Positions 27,458 to 37,491 are shown, counted from the first letter of the stretch. The stretch is 48,268 bases of DNA from an uncultured Helicobacter sp. (GCA_949299115.1 CASFZH010000010.1:1-48268), one strand, 5' to 3'. Made by a program: numbers and translations. The notes: generated by a model not told the origin, from the letters alone.

Positions 27458-27892
27458 TTAAAAAGGTTTAATAATTGCTAAGATTACAATACCAATCATT
27501 AAGATTGTTGGAATCTCATTAAAAAATCGAAAAAACTTTTCACTTTTATATAGTGATTGCAGAAGTTTTTTGCGGTAGAATCCACAAGCAAAATGAAAAA
27601 TAAACAAAAATATAACCAATAAAAGTTTGGCATGTATCCAACCACCGCTTTTCATTATATCTGGTATGCTAAATATAAGACATAATCCACTAATCAATGT
27701 AGCTATCATGGCTGGGTAACCTATGTAGTAATATAATTTCTTTTCTTGGATTGCTACAATATGTTTAAAAGCCGTGTTTTTGTATTGTTGAGCATGATAA
27801 ACAAATAATCTTGGTAGATACAATAACATTGCCATCCATGTAATGATAGCAATGACATGAAAGGCTTTGAATTCATTGTAAAATTCAGACAT
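27458..27892 (-). CDS. hemJ: Protoporphyrinogen oxidase HemJ
   Basis: 144 residues, four membrane segments. The N-terminus FKAFHVIAIITWMAMLLYLPRL has the conserved histidine (H12) and the TW..L.YLPRLFVYH pattern of HemJ (TIGR00701). HemJ oxidises protoporphyrinogen IX to protoporphyrin IX in haem synthesis and replaces HemG/HemY in these bacteria. AAGGA precedes the ATG. It leads the hemJ-yciI pair. Confidence 0.93.
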   Translation of the reverse strand: MSEFYNEFKAFHVIAIITWMAMLLYLPRLFVYHAQQYKNTAFKHIVAIQEKKLYYYIGYPAMIATLISGLCLIFSIPDIMKSGGWIHAKLLLVIFLFIFHFACGFYRKKLLQSLYKSEKFFRFFNEIPTILMIGIVILAIIKPF

Positions 27893-28254
27893 GTATATCC
27901 TTAACTTTTGTAATTATTGTAGAATGAAATTCTAACATAATAAAGTCAAACAACTAGTAATTGTCATATTATTTTGAAACCATGGTATTTACATGGAGGA
28001 AAGCTTTTGAATAATATATAAAGAAGCATTGTATTATTCTAACTGAATGTAGCAATAAGGCTACTCATAGTTATACATGATATTCTGTTGCAGAATGACT
28101 TGAAATGGATTGTTATTGATATGAGTTTTAATCTCTTTTTTATGTTTTATATGTTGTATACTCTATACATACATTGAAATTATGATTTCTTATATAAAAC
28201 TTATAGACGAGAAAACTCATGCAAACAATTTGTGTAATTTAAGATATTGTATGA
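27893..28254. other. Gene-free intergenic region
   Basis: 362 bases between hemJ and adk. Only a small hairpin (TAGAAT/ATTCTA, 27920-27934) was noted. Probably holds the hemJ promoter. Confidence 0.45.
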
Positions 28255-28824
28255 CTATATTTTTGATTCTATAAAAGTTTTCATGTCCGCAACAATCTCA
28301 TCAATGCTTCGCTCCCCATCGATAGTTTTCAAAATGCCTGCTTTGTTATAAAAATCTTTTATTGCTTGGAGTGGTTCAAGATATACTTTCATGCGATTTT
28401 TAAATACTTCTGCATTATCATCAGCACCTCTAGCACGTCCTAATACTCTATCCTTAGCAGTTTCTTCACTCACCTGCACTTCTATTACACTCATAAGTTG
28501 TATATTAGAATCTTGTGCCAAAACCTTATCGAGCTCTATCATTTGCTCAACGCTTCTAGGATATCCGTCAACAACAATAATATTTTTTGTTGAATTATTG
28601 ATGGCATTGATAAGAGTTTTTACTACAATATGTAAAGGGACTAGATTCCCAGCACTTGTAAAACTTTCAATAAGCTTACCTTGTTCACTACCACTTGCTA
28701 CTTCAGCTCGCAATAAATCTCCTGTTGAATAATGTACAATATTCGTATTTGCTTGTGCAATTCTTTGTGCATCTGTGGTTTTACCGCTACCAGGTGCACC
28801 AATAATAAGAAATAATTTTTTCAT
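28255..28824 (-). CDS. adk: Adenylate kinase
   Basis: Converts ATP plus AMP to two ADP. 189 residues, the short form without a zinc LID. The P-loop GAPGSGKT is at residues 9-16; the AMP-binding blocks [12 protein letters not shown] and [11 protein letters not shown] are present, with GRARGADDN in the LID. It begins nine bases after the aspS stop with AAGGAG, so the two form an operon. Confidence 0.97.
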   Translation of the reverse strand: MKKLFLIIGAPGSGKTTDAQRIAQANTNIVHYSTGDLLRAEVASGSEQGKLIESFTSAGNLVPLHIVVKTLINAINNSTKNIIVVDGYPRSVEQMIELDKVLAQDSNIQLMSVIEVQVSEETAKDRVLGRARGADDNAEVFKNRMKVYLEPLQAIKDFYNKAGILKTIDGERSIDEIVADMKTFIESKI

Positions 28825-28833
28825 AACATCTCC

Positions 28834-30621
28834 TTATTTTGTATGATTAATTTTGATATGTAATTCATTAAGTTGTGTGTGTGATATGGGACTTGGAGCG
28901 TTCATTAATGGACAATTTGCTCTTTGCGTTTTTGGAAAGACAATAACATCTCGTATACTTTGTGCGTTGCTTAACAGCATAACAAGTCTATCAAAACCTA
29001 TTGCAAAGCCACCGTGTGGTGGTGCACCGTATTGTAATGCCTCTAATAAAAAGCCAAATTTCTCTTTTGCTTCCTCTTGTGAAATTTCTAGCAATTCAAA
29101 AACCTTGCTTTGTATTTCGCTTTTATGGATTCTAATGCTTCCTCCACCTAGTTCTACTCCATTTAGAACTATATCATAAGCAACTGATTGTATTGTTTCT
29201 TTGTCGGCTACATCTAAATCATCTAAGTTATGAATCTTTGGCATAGTAAAAGGGTGATGTAATGCTTTTATGCCCTCGTCAGTTTGTTCAAACATTGGGA
29301 AATTTATTACCCATAAAAAGCTTAATTTATTAGAATCTAAAAGTTGCAATTGAGAAGCAATCTCCAATCTCAATCGTCCCATATAATCCCATACTATACG
29401 CTTTTTACCTGCACCAAAAAATATAATATCACCTTTTTTTGCCTTTACTCTTTGTATTAGTTGTTGCAAAAAATGTGGTTGTATAAATTTAACAAGAGGA
29501 CCTTTAAAACATATATCAATTTCATTGGTATCAAACGTTACACAATTCTCTTTAACTTGTATATAGGCTAATCCTTTTGCACCGAAATTCCTTACAAATT
29601 TTTCTAATTCAGATAAATTTTTTCGACTAAAGTGAGAATCTCCATTGGGTACACATAATGCTTTGAAACGATTGTTCTTAGAATCTCTAGCAATTTCTCT
29701 AAAAATATCATTACTTGATTCTGTAAATAAGTCTCCAACCTCAATAAGCTGTAAATCACAACGTAAATCTGGTTTATCGGTGCCATACATTTCCATAGCA
29801 TCGTAATAATCCATTTTTGGAATCTTGTAGTCTATATTTTTACCACAAGCCCTAAATATCTCTAATATAAGGCTTTCGGCGATTTTTATAATATCATTTT
29901 CATTACAAAAGCTCATTTCAACGTCTATTTGAGTAAATTCTGGTTGCCTATCAGCTCGTAGATCTTCATCTCTAAAACATTTAGCAATTTGATAATATCG
30001 CTCGAAACCACTCATCATAAGAAGTTGTTTAAATAATTGGGGACTTTGTGGTAGGGCATAAAAACTTCCTTCATGAATACGACTTGGCACAAGATAATCT
30101 CTTGCTCCTTCTGGTGTAGCTTTTGTGAGAATTGGGGTTTCAATCTCCAAGAAACCATATGATTCCAAAAATTTTCTTGTTACACTAGCAATTTTAGAAC
30201 GTAATGCAAAAATTTCAAAGTTTTTCTGACTACGTAAATCGAGGTAGCGATATTTCAATCGTAATTCTTCATTGACACTTGTATCACCTATAATAATAGG
30301 TGGTGTGAGTGATTTATTTTCTATAATGAGAGAATCAAGAATAACTTCGATTGCACCTGTTTTTAACTTGGGATTGTTTAATCCCTCTCCTCTTGCTCTC
30401 ACTGTGCCTTTTGCTATTAAAATGTATTCATCACGGACATCCGATGCGGTTTTATGTGCTTTGCTGCTTGGGTCGGCAACAAGCTGAATTATTCCACTTC
30501 TATCACGTAAGTCAATAAATATTATTCCACCATGATCTCGATAGCTATTGCACCAACCACAGAGCCTTACCTCCTTACCAATATCATCTTTACCTAAATC
30601 CGTATTATAATGTGTTCGCAT
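28834..30621 (-). CDS. aspS: Aspartyl-tRNA synthetase (probably also charges tRNA-Asn)
   Basis: 595 residues, bacterial-type class II synthetase. An N-terminal OB fold ([25 protein letters not shown]) binds the anticodon. Motif 2 shows [23 protein letters not shown]; a GAD insertion follows; motif 3 is [13 protein letters not shown]. Helicobacter AspRS is known to be non-discriminating, with GatCAB completing Asn-tRNA; that is family knowledge, not visible here. AAGGA precedes the ATG. Confidence 0.97.
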   Translation of the reverse strand: MRTHYNTDLGKDDIGKEVRLCGWCNSYRDHGGIIFIDLRDRSGIIQLVADPSSKAHKTASDVRDEYILIAKGTVRARGEGLNNPKLKTGAIEVILDSLIIENKSLTPPIIIGDTSVNEELRLKYRYLDLRSQKNFEIFALRSKIASVTRKFLESYGFLEIETPILTKATPEGARDYLVPSRIHEGSFYALPQSPQLFKQLLMMSGFERYYQIAKCFRDEDLRADRQPEFTQIDVEMSFCNENDIIKIAESLILEIFRACGKNIDYKIPKMDYYDAMEMYGTDKPDLRCDLQLIEVGDLFTESSNDIFREIARDSKNNRFKALCVPNGDSHFSRKNLSELEKFVRNFGAKGLAYIQVKENCVTFDTNEIDICFKGPLVKFIQPHFLQQLIQRVKAKKGDIIFFGAGKKRIVWDYMGRLRLEIASQLQLLDSNKLSFLWVINFPMFEQTDEGIKALHHPFTMPKIHNLDDLDVADKETIQSVAYDIVLNGVELGGGSIRIHKSEIQSKVFELLEISQEEAKEKFGFLLEALQYGAPPHGGFAIGFDRLVMLLSNAQSIRDVIVFPKTQRANCPLMNAPSPISHTQLNELHIKINHTK

Positions 30622-30829
30622 TATATTCCTTAAAATGACCTGATTGCATTTGAGATTCTATCATTTTTTATATAGAATCTCAATATCCTATCTATAGAAA
30701 CTCACAAAAGTTTTATTGAAGTATTTTTTATTTTGTAATTTAAGCCGAATCTAGCTATTGTCATAAATTATTAAGAAAATAATATGAAAAATTTTAACAA
30801 TATATTTTTATATTTTTTGCTATATTTGC

Positions 30830-30835
30830 TATAAT
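30830..30835 (+). promoter_or_regulatory. Extended -10 box upstream of the propeller gene
   Basis: TGC followed by TATAAT, 28 bases before the ATG. Confidence 0.5.
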
Positions 30836-30862
30836 TTCAAATTAATTAAAAGAAAGGCTTAT

Positions 30863-31732
30863 ATGGTACTATGTTTTCTTCAATGTAAATTATTGCAATT
30901 AATCTTGGTAATTTGTGGTTTTTTTACGTTTATATATGCACAAAATAATTATAGTTTAAGTGTAGTAGAGGGATTTAGTACACCAAATACAATTTATGCA
31001 ACATCATCTAATATTTTTGTGGGTAATGCTAACACGACAATAGGAGACCAAAAAAAAAAAAAAGGTTTTATCAGTAAACTTGATAAAATAGGGAAAATAA
31101 TCGACTTATATTATATAACAGACCTTGAAATACCACGTAGTCTTATTGTCGTAAATGATATTTTATATGTCATTAATGTTAATACGCTTTTGGGCTTTAG
31201 TCTTAGTACAAAAAAGCAGGTTTTACGATTAACAATCAATGGTGCTACATCATTAAGCGATATAGCAATGAAAGATGACTCTACTTTGTTGCTTAGCGAT
31301 AGTGAATCTGGATTAATATTTGCTGTAGATTTGAAAAAGCGTAAATATTATATTTTTCTATCTATAGAAACAAATGCACTAGGGTTTCCAAACAATCTTG
31401 TTGTAAATGATGGATTTTTGTATATCACGACATCTACCACTGAAGGTAGCTCTATATTACGGACACACTTAGAAGAAAAAAATGTAGAGATATTTCATGA
31501 ATTTGATGAAAAACTCTATAACATTGCATTGACTAAAAATGGAGGAATAGTTATAGGTGGAAAAAATACTCAAGGTAGAGTAAAATTTTATAAGATTGTG
31601 CGTGGAGGGAAAATTTATGAAATTGATATAAATACAGAGCTTAATGTATTTTCGGATTTTTTTATCGACAATATGGTTTTGTGGATTCCTGATAGTATAA
31701 ACGATAGAATCTTGAAAATCATTGCAGAATGA
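30863..31732 (+). CDS. Secreted beta-propeller-like protein with internal A14 tract
   Basis: 289 residues with a signal peptide cleaved near FIYA-Q. The rest is a series of short beta-rich repeats (for example SLIVVNDILYVIN, NNLVVNDGFLYITTS, DNMVLWIPDSINDRIL) that recall NHL or SMP-30-like propellers. No catalytic residues are recognised, and the function is unknown. Codons 63-67 are CAA AAA AAA AAA AAA (fourteen A, 31050-31063), giving QKKKK. In this copy the frame is open. It stands alone, with AAAGG before the ATG. Confidence 0.8.
   Translation: MVLCFLQCKLLQLILVICGFFTFIYAQNNYSLSVVEGFSTPNTIYATSSNIFVGNANTTIGDQKKKKGFISKLDKIGKIIDLYYITDLEIPRSLIVVNDILYVINVNTLLGFSLSTKKQVLRLTINGATSLSDIAMKDDSTLLLSDSESGLIFAVDLKKRKYYIFLSIETNALGFPNNLVVNDGFLYITTSTTEGSSILRTHLEEKNVEIFHEFDEKLYNIALTKNGGIVIGGKNTQGRVKFYKIVRGGKIYEIDINTELNVFSDFFIDNMVLWIPDSINDRILKIIAE
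31050..31063 (+). repeat. A14 homopolymer inside coding sequence
   Basis: Fourteen consecutive A. Gain or loss of one base would truncate the propeller protein after about residue 67, so this is a candidate on/off switch, currently ON. Confidence 0.8.
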
Positions 31733-31973
31733 TATTTTGAAGATTCTATTAATGATATTAAGGGTTTATAATGGGAGCATGATGAAATATAATGATTTAT
31801 GATATGATTCTATATAGTGTATGAGATTAATTTACAGTATTTTGTATATTGAAATATATGAAAATTCCACATATTTTCTATATTTTCCTAACTTTCTTGT
31901 GGTGGTATTTTTTGGTTTTTATAGATTTGATGATTTAGATTGCCTGTCTTAAATGATATAAAATATTATAATG

Positions 31974-32672
31974 CTACGGATTAGTGTGATCTAGAATTAC
32001 TTCTTTATGGATATTGCCATCAAGGAAATAAATTTCTCTATGAGCATATTGTGCCATTTCTGGTTCGTGTGTTACCATAAGAATTGTTATGTGCATGTCT
32101 TTATTGAGTTTTGTCATTATTTCCATAACTTCATTACTTCTTTTGGTATCAAGATTCCCAGTTGGTTCATCAGCGAGTAAAAATAGCGGGTTGATGACAA
32201 TAGCCCTAGCAATTGCTACCCTTTGACATTGTCCGCCACTTAGTTCGGAGCTACTGTGATTTGCCCATTGTGTTAATCCTACCATATCTAATGCTTCAAG
32301 GGCACGTTTTGTCCTCTTTTTTTTATTTACACCGCGATACATAAGTGGTAGTTCTACATTTTCAAGTGCAGAGGTACGTGGCAAGAGGTTGAATCCTTGA
32401 AAAATAAAGCCCATATAGTGACGTCTAAGTAGTGCCCTTTGATTACGATTAAGAGAGAAGACATCTACTCCATTAAAATAGTACTTACCAGTTGTAGCAA
32501 TATCAAGACAACCTAAAATATTTGCCATAGTTGATTTGCCAGAACCAGAAGGTCCCATTAATGCGACAAACTCTCCTTGTTCCACATTTAAATCGACACC
32601 ATGTAGAGCTTGAAAAACATTTTTACCTTTTCCATAAGTCTTTGTAATATTGTGTAGTTGGATAAAACTCAT
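31974..32672 (-). CDS. ABC transporter ATP-binding protein, MacB/LolD type
   Basis: 232 residues. Walker A GPSGSGKST is at residues 40-48, the Q-loop is IFQGFNLLPR, the signature is LSGGQ, Walker B is LLADEPTGNLD, and the H-loop is VTHEP. The spacing of LPRTSALENVELPL is typical of the MacB/LolD/FtsE group. No permease gene is next to it, so the partner must lie elsewhere. The ATG has no clear Shine-Dalgarno sequence. Confidence 0.92.
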   Translation of the reverse strand: MSFIQLHNITKTYGKGKNVFQALHGVDLNVEQGEFVALMGPSGSGKSTMANILGCLDIATTGKYYFNGVDVFSLNRNQRALLRRHYMGFIFQGFNLLPRTSALENVELPLMYRGVNKKKRTKRALEALDMVGLTQWANHSSSELSGGQCQRVAIARAIVINPLFLLADEPTGNLDTKRSNEVMEIMTKLNKDMHITILMVTHEPEMAQYAHREIYFLDGNIHKEVILDHTNP

Positions 32673-33033
32673 GATGTTGTACCGTATTATAAAATTATAA
32701 ATTGATTCTGAAATTATATATAAATAAAAATAATATTTTATATTATTTTTATTTATAAAATTAAAACTTTTATATATTAAATATATCTTTACTTCTGTAA
32801 ATTTATATTTAAATTATATTTATATTATATTTTTTATATATAAATAAAGATATTTAATTAATTATAATTAGCAGTTGACTACTAAAAATATATCATTTTA
32901 TTTTATAGATAAAATGACTTTGTTACTAATTGTAATAATTTTAATTTCGTATGTGATAGGGCTTTTAAGAGAATCAATGTGTAAATATTATGTAGATGGA
33001 GATAAAATAATCTTATATTTTCTGTAAATGATA
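32673..33033. other. Extremely AT-rich intergenic region
   Basis: About 360 bases, almost pure A/T in places, between divergent genes. It contains the long inverted repeat at 32719-32757. No gene seen. Confidence 0.5.
32719..32757. repeat. 18-bp inverted repeat with 3-base loop
   Basis: TATAAATAAAAATAATAT (32719-32736), loop TTT, and the exact complement (32740-32757). All A/T, so chance is less unlikely than for mixed sequence. Confidence 0.65.
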
Positions 33034-33062
33034 TTGACAATTTAAAGAAAAACCATTACTAT
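33034..33062 (+). promoter_or_regulatory. Strong promoter of the alcohol dehydrogenase
   Basis: TTGACA (33034-33039), a 17-base spacer, TACTAT (33057-33062). The predicted start is near 33069. Confidence 0.7.
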
Positions 33063-33069
33063 GTAAGGG

Positions 33070-33101
33070 TATCCTAAATTAAAAACTTAAAGTTTAGGAT
33101 A
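33070..33101 (+). promoter_or_regulatory. 5'-leader hairpin
   Basis: TATCCTAAA and TTTAGGATA form a 9-bp stem at the very 5' end of the predicted adh transcript, followed by an AT-rich run. It may protect the mRNA or act as an attenuator. Confidence 0.5.
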
Positions 33102-33132
33102 TTTTATTTTATATTTATAGAAAGGAATAACT

Positions 33133-34176
33133 ATGTCTAAAAAAATGAAAGCTGCTATTGTAAAGCAATTTGGCGGACCATTAGTTGTAGAAGAGATTGA
33201 TGTCCCTAAAGTGGGTGAGGGTCAAGTTTTGGTTAAAATAGAAGCATGTGGTGTATGTCATACAGATCTCCATGCTGTTGATGGAGATTGGCCTGTGAAA
33301 CCAAAACTTCCTCTTATTCCTGGACACGAGGGTGTTGGATATGTAGTTGAAGTGGGCAAGGGTGTTAAGCATATCAAAGAAGGAGATGCGGTTGGAATCC
33401 CATGGCTTTATAGTGCTTGTGGGCATTGTGAGCATTGTATGGCTGGTTGGGAAACATTATGTGAAAGTCAGCAAAATGGAGGATATTCGGTCAATGGTGG
33501 TTTCGCAGAATATGCGTTAGCTGATGCTAACTATGTTGGTATTCTTAAAAAAGATACCAATTTTTTAAATATTGCTCCAATTCTTTGTGCAGGTGTAACT
33601 GTCTATAAGGGATTAAAAATGACAGAGGCGAAACCTGGTCAATGGGTTACTATCTCTGGTATAGGTGGATTAGGACATTTAGCTGTGCAGTATGCAAAGG
33701 CTATGGGATTGAATGTTGCGGCTATTGATGTAGCAGATGATAAGCTAGAGTTGGCAAAAAAATATGGTGCAACTGTAGTGGCAAATGCAAAAGAACTAGG
33801 TGAGCAAGGCACTATTGATAAAATCAAAAAAGAAACTAATGGTGGAACACACGGCGTATTGGTAACTGCTGTGCATCCAATTGCTTTTAAACAAGCTGTT
33901 GGTGTCGTTAGAAGAGGTGGTACTGTAGCTATGAATGGATTGCCACCAGGTGAATTCCCTGTAAATATTTTCAATATGATTTTAAATGGTGTAACTATTC
34001 GTGGTTCAATCGTTGGGACACGTCTCGATTTGCAAGAAGCTATTAATTTTGCTGAAGAAGAAAAAGTTCATGCTCATGTTGCCCCTGCAAAACTAGAAGA
34101 TATAAATGACGTGTTTGCAAAAATGAAAAAAGGGCAAATTGATGGTAGAATGGTTTTAGATTTTAGGAATAAGTAA
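33133..34176 (+). CDS. adhP: Zinc-dependent alcohol dehydrogenase, AdhP type
   Basis: 347 residues, MDR superfamily. Catalytic zinc ligands are C42 (GVCHTD), H65 (GHEGVG) and C152 (LCAGVTVY). The structural zinc is held by C96, C99, C102 and C110. The NAD-binding Gly-rich loop is [18 protein letters not shown]. It oxidises primary alcohols or reduces aldehydes with NAD. Strong promoter and AAAGGA site suggest high expression. A single-gene unit with its own terminator. Confidence 0.94.
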   Translation: MSKKMKAAIVKQFGGPLVVEEIDVPKVGEGQVLVKIEACGVCHTDLHAVDGDWPVKPKLPLIPGHEGVGYVVEVGKGVKHIKEGDAVGIPWLYSACGHCEHCMAGWETLCESQQNGGYSVNGGFAEYALADANYVGILKKDTNFLNIAPILCAGVTVYKGLKMTEAKPGQWVTISGIGGLGHLAVQYAKAMGLNVAAIDVADDKLELAKKYGATVVANAKELGEQGTIDKIKKETNGGTHGVLVTAVHPIAFKQAVGVVRRGGTVAMNGLPPGEFPVNIFNMILNGVTIRGSIVGTRLDLQEAINFAEEEKVHAHVAPAKLEDINDVFAKMKKGQIDGRMVLDFRNK

Positions 34177-34226
34177 TATTTCTAAACTAAAATTGTTTAT
34201 TTTTTATTGTTGCTCTAAGTGAATAA

Positions 34227-34258
34227 TAGTATTCCTTATTTTTTAAGTAGGGATACTA
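34227..34258 (+). terminator. Probable terminator of adhP
   Basis: TAGTATTCC (34227-34235) pairs with GGGATACTA (34250-34258), nine base pairs with one G-U, loop 14, followed by an AT-rich stretch with few consecutive T. Confidence 0.5.
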
Positions 34259-34484
34259 TATCTTTAATTTACATAAAAAAAGATTCAATAATTGATTTTT
34301 TACAATTTACATTAATAATTCATTAAAGATTCTCTTATCTACAGTTATATTAATTGCATTTATGAAATATCCTTCTCAATTTTATGGTTTTTTATAATCT
34401 TTATTAAAAAGCACAACGATATTATGATTTAAGTTATCATTTTTAATATAAAGGTATTTATATGATTTTTAAAAGAGTATTTAT

Positions 34485-35102
34485 ATGTTTGCTACTATTT
34501 TTTTACAACAAGGATTTGCAGATATGAGAGATGATTTTTTTAGAGCACTTGAACAAAAAGATATAAAAAGAATGAAAATACTGCTTGACAAAGGTTTTGA
34601 TATAAATACACAAAATAATCAAAAACAAAATCCAATACTATTAGCCACGTATGCTAATGATATAGAGCTTGTTCAATTCTTATACGACAATGGAGCAGAT
34701 GTAAATGCAAGGGATAGGAATCTTAACTCTGCTTTTTTATATGCTGGGGCAAATGGACAACTTGAGATTTTAAAGATTATTTATAAAAAAGCAAAAGTTA
34801 ATGAAGTTTTTAATTATTATGGTGGTAATGCTTTAATACCTGCATGTGAAAGAGGGCATGTTGAGACAGTGAAATTCTTGTTAGAGAGTACTAATATTGA
34901 TGTTAATCATATTAATAATTTGCAATGGACTGCCTTGCTTGAGGTTGTAATATTAGGAAACGATTCAACAAATTATGTAGAAATCACTAAACTTTTGCTT
35001 AAACATGGTGCGAACAAATATATTAAAGATTCTAGAGGTTTGCGTGCTATTGATTATGCAAAACAGAAAGGTTTTAGCAATATTGTAAAACTTCTAGAAT
35101 AA
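34485..35102 (+). CDS. Secreted ankyrin-repeat protein; signal peptide out of frame
   Basis: 205 residues from the ATG at 34485, with about five ankyrin repeats (for example NPILLATYANDIELVQFLYDNG, cut here to LLATYANDIELVQFL; NGQLEILKIIYKKA; RGHVETVKFLLEST). Ankyrin proteins bind other proteins. An ATG at 34462, after AAGG, encodes MIFKRVFICLLLFF and then runs into a T7 tract (34498-34504). One extra T would join it to LQQGFADMRDD, giving a perfect signal peptide ending GFA. So the periplasmic form needs eight T. In this copy only a short form without full signal can be made. Confidence 0.8.
   Translation: MFATIFLQQGFADMRDDFFRALEQKDIKRMKILLDKGFDINTQNNQKQNPILLATYANDIELVQFLYDNGADVNARDRNLNSAFLYAGANGQLEILKIIYKKAKVNEVFNYYGGNALIPACERGHVETVKFLLESTNIDVNHINNLQWTALLEVVILGNDSTNYVEITKLLLKHGANKYIKDSRGLRAIDYAKQKGFSNIVKLLE
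34498..34504 (+). repeat. T7 tract at the signal-peptide frameshift
   Basis: Seven T. The upstream signal-peptide frame and the ankyrin frame differ by one base here; T8 would fuse them. Confidence 0.6.
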
Positions 35103-35498
35103 TATATGTCCTATGCTTGTTTAAAATTTATTTCTAAGCAGGAATATACTATGAATATTTGAATTTATAATTTTTATCTAGTAGAATTTGTAAAATACTA
35201 TTAAACAATAAGTTCATAAAATTTTTGTAAATGTTGTAGATTGAGTGAATGAATTACTTTTTTGAATCGACCTTATGCCAATGAAGCGACACCGTGATTC
35301 AGTAAATCTATTTTGAATGTTATTAAAACCAAATAATGTATCAGATTATCACATAGAGTAATTTAAAAGTAATAAATAATTGCAATGAATCTTATTTTTG
35401 TTTCATCAACACAAATAAACATAATTTTTTATAACAATATATCTTATTATTTCAAATAAAATTATATGAATATTTATATGATACATCAGTTTCTCTGA
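35103..35498. other. Convergent intergenic region with possible gene relic
   Basis: 396 bases between the ankyrin gene and tsf. A protein-like stretch at 35212-35361 on the plus strand contains three in-frame TGA codons (see findings). No intact gene. Confidence 0.4.
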
Positions 35499-36677
35499 TT
35501 ATTTAATTTGTGCTGCTACTTCTTGTGCAAAATTATCAATCTTTTTCTCAATACCTTCACCAAGTTCAAAATTAACAAATGAGGCAATTTCTATTTCATC
35601 GTTAATCTCTTTGCTTTTTTGTTCAATAAATTGCTGAACGGTTTTTTTATCATCTAGGGTATATGCTTGTGCAAGTAATGTTAATCTCTGATCTAATATA
35701 GTATTATCAAGCATGAATCTTTCAATTTGTCCAGCAATAATTTTATCCCAAATTTGCTCTGGTTTGTTTTCTGCTTTTAACTTTGTACGCAATTCTTCTT
35801 TTTTCTGTTCAAGGATAGATTCTGTAATTTCGCTACGGCTTACATAAATAGGAATATGATGTAATGGTTTTTTTAATCTTGCTAATTCTTCATTTTCTTT
35901 TTCAAGTTCAGCAATAATGGCAATTTTTTCTTTTGATACTATATTTGAATCGAGATCCTTATAGCTTATATATTTTGGTTTCATTGAAGCAACTTGCATG
36001 CTGAGATGTTTGGCTAATTCTTGTACAGGCTCTAAATTGGCAGTATTTTTTAAATTTACCAAAGTAATAGCTCCAATTTTTTTATTATGATGTAGATAAC
36101 CATTAACAATTTGATTTTGACCACAAACAATAGTGGAGATACGTCTAATAACAATATTTTCTCCAATAATTGCTATTTTTTGTTTTAGATATGTTTCAAA
36201 GATTTCTCCGTTGATTTGTAATTCCATTAAGCTTTCTGTTGTATTAAGGCTACGTTTGTATGCTAAATCCAAGACATTTGCTACTAATTCTTGGAATGCT
36301 TCATTTTTTGCTACAAAATCTGTTTCAGAATTAACTTCTATTAATGTGGCTTTTGTGAAATCTGGCGAGACTTTTAGGGCAATAACTCCTTCTGCTGCGA
36401 TTCTATCGGCTTTTTTTGCTGCTTTGCTTAGTCCTTTTTTACGTAAAAGCTCTATTGCTTCTTCTATATTTCCTGCACATTCTTTTAAGGCATTTTTGCA
36501 TTCCATGATTCCAGCATCAGTTTTGTTACGCAATTCTTTTACAAGTTTGGCAGATATTTCTTGTGTTTGTTTTTGTGCTTCTTTTGCAAATTCCTTAGCT
36601 TCGTCTTTGAGATGCTGTGCAGCGTTTGCTATAGCTTCAGTTGCTTGTTTCAAGGCTTCTTTTGTTGATTCTTTCAT
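35499..36677 (-). CDS. tsf: Elongation factor Ts with N-terminal extension
   Basis: Nucleotide exchange factor for EF-Tu. I start at the ATG at 36675-36677, which has AAGGAG six bases upstream; a more distal ATG at 36695 would overlap rpsB by 17 bases and lacks a site. The protein is 392 residues. The core starts at about residue 40: EISAKLVKELRNKTDAG, then GLSKAAKKADRIAAEGV and NSETDFVAKNEAF. The usual EF-Ts begins just before that core, so about 39 Ala/Lys/Glu-rich residues are extra and look like one amphipathic helix. It is one base after the rpsB stop. Confidence 0.95.
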   Translation of the reverse strand: MKESTKEALKQATEAIANAAQHLKDEAKEFAKEAQKQTQEISAKLVKELRNKTDAGIMECKNALKECAGNIEEAIELLRKKGLSKAAKKADRIAAEGVIALKVSPDFTKATLIEVNSETDFVAKNEAFQELVANVLDLAYKRSLNTTESLMELQINGEIFETYLKQKIAIIGENIVIRRISTIVCGQNQIVNGYLHHNKKIGAITLVNLKNTANLEPVQELAKHLSMQVASMKPKYISYKDLDSNIVSKEKIAIIAELEKENEELARLKKPLHHIPIYVSRSEITESILEQKKEELRTKLKAENKPEQIWDKIIAGQIERFMLDNTILDQRLTLLAQAYTLDDKKTVQQFIEQKSKEINDEIEIASFVNFELGEGIEKKIDNFAQEVAAQIK

Positions 36678-36678
36678 T

Positions 36679-37491
36679 CTATTCTCCTTCTTCATGTTCT
36701 ACTAGAATATCTGTATCTTTATTGTTTAATTCAGCCAACATAGCTTGTTTTTCTTCTTCTGCGACCTGAATCTCATCAATAACTTGAGTGTATTTATTTT
36801 CATCTTTTATTCCGTGCATTTCTCTTCCTTCTGTAATTGCATCACTTATTTCTTTACAAAAGAGTTGGATAGAACGTATGGCGTCATCATTGCCTGGAAT
36901 AGGGTAATCAATTAAGTCTGGGTCGCAATTTGTGTCAAGTGGTGCGATTACAGGAATCCCCAGCTTTCTAGCTTCTCCAACAGCAATTTTTTCTTTTAAG
37001 GCATCAATGATGAAAAGCATATCAGGTGTTTTGCTTAAATGTCTCATGCCGCCAAGATATTTATTGAGCTTTTCTTTTTTTGTTAAAAGCATGAGTCTTT
37101 CTTTTTTTGTTAAAAGATCGATTTGTCCTGTCGATTCCATTTCTTCAATAATTTCAAGTCTTCGCACAGATTTTTTAATGGTGCTAAAATTTGTAAGCAT
37201 ACCACCAAGCCAACGATAGTTAACATATGGTGCATTCACTTTTTCAGCATATTCTCGCAATGTATCGCTTGCTTGTTTTTTTGTGCCAACGAACATAATT
37301 ATCTTACCCTCGCTTGCAGCTTCTCTGACAATATTATAGGTATAACGAAAATAACGTAATGTTTTTTGTAAATCTATAATGTGTATATTTTTACGAACAC
37401 CAAAAATAAATTTTTTCATTTTTGGATTCCAACGTCTTGTTTGATGTCCAAAATGCACACCACATTCTAATAAATCTTTCATAGTAACCAT
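36679..37491 (-). CDS. rpsB: 30S ribosomal protein S2
   Basis: 270 residues. [48 protein letters not shown] and [28 protein letters not shown] identify S2. The start MVTMKDLL matches other Helicobacter S2. GAGGAG precedes the ATG. It forms the conserved rpsB-tsf operon. Confidence 0.98.
   Translation of the reverse strand: MVTMKDLLECGVHFGHQTRRWNPKMKKFIFGVRKNIHIIDLQKTLRYFRYTYNIVREAASEGKIIMFVGTKKQASDTLREYAEKVNAPYVNYRWLGGMLTNFSTIKKSVRRLEIIEEMESTGQIDLLTKKERLMLLTKKEKLNKYLGGMRHLSKTPDMLFIIDALKEKIAVGEARKLGIPVIAPLDTNCDPDLIDYPIPGNDDAIRSIQLFCKEISDAITEGREMHGIKDENKYTQVIDEIQVAEEEKQAMLAELNNKDTDILVEHEEGE

Noticed and set aside
36133..36705. 190-codon plus-strand ORF in tsf
   Set aside because: Antisense to tsf; Ala/Ser-rich composition is the complement of the Lys/Ala-rich protein.
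37071..37116. 19-bp direct repeat inside rpsB
   Set aside because: It encodes LLTKKE twice, but the protein length and alignment with other S2 proteins appear normal; no insertion.
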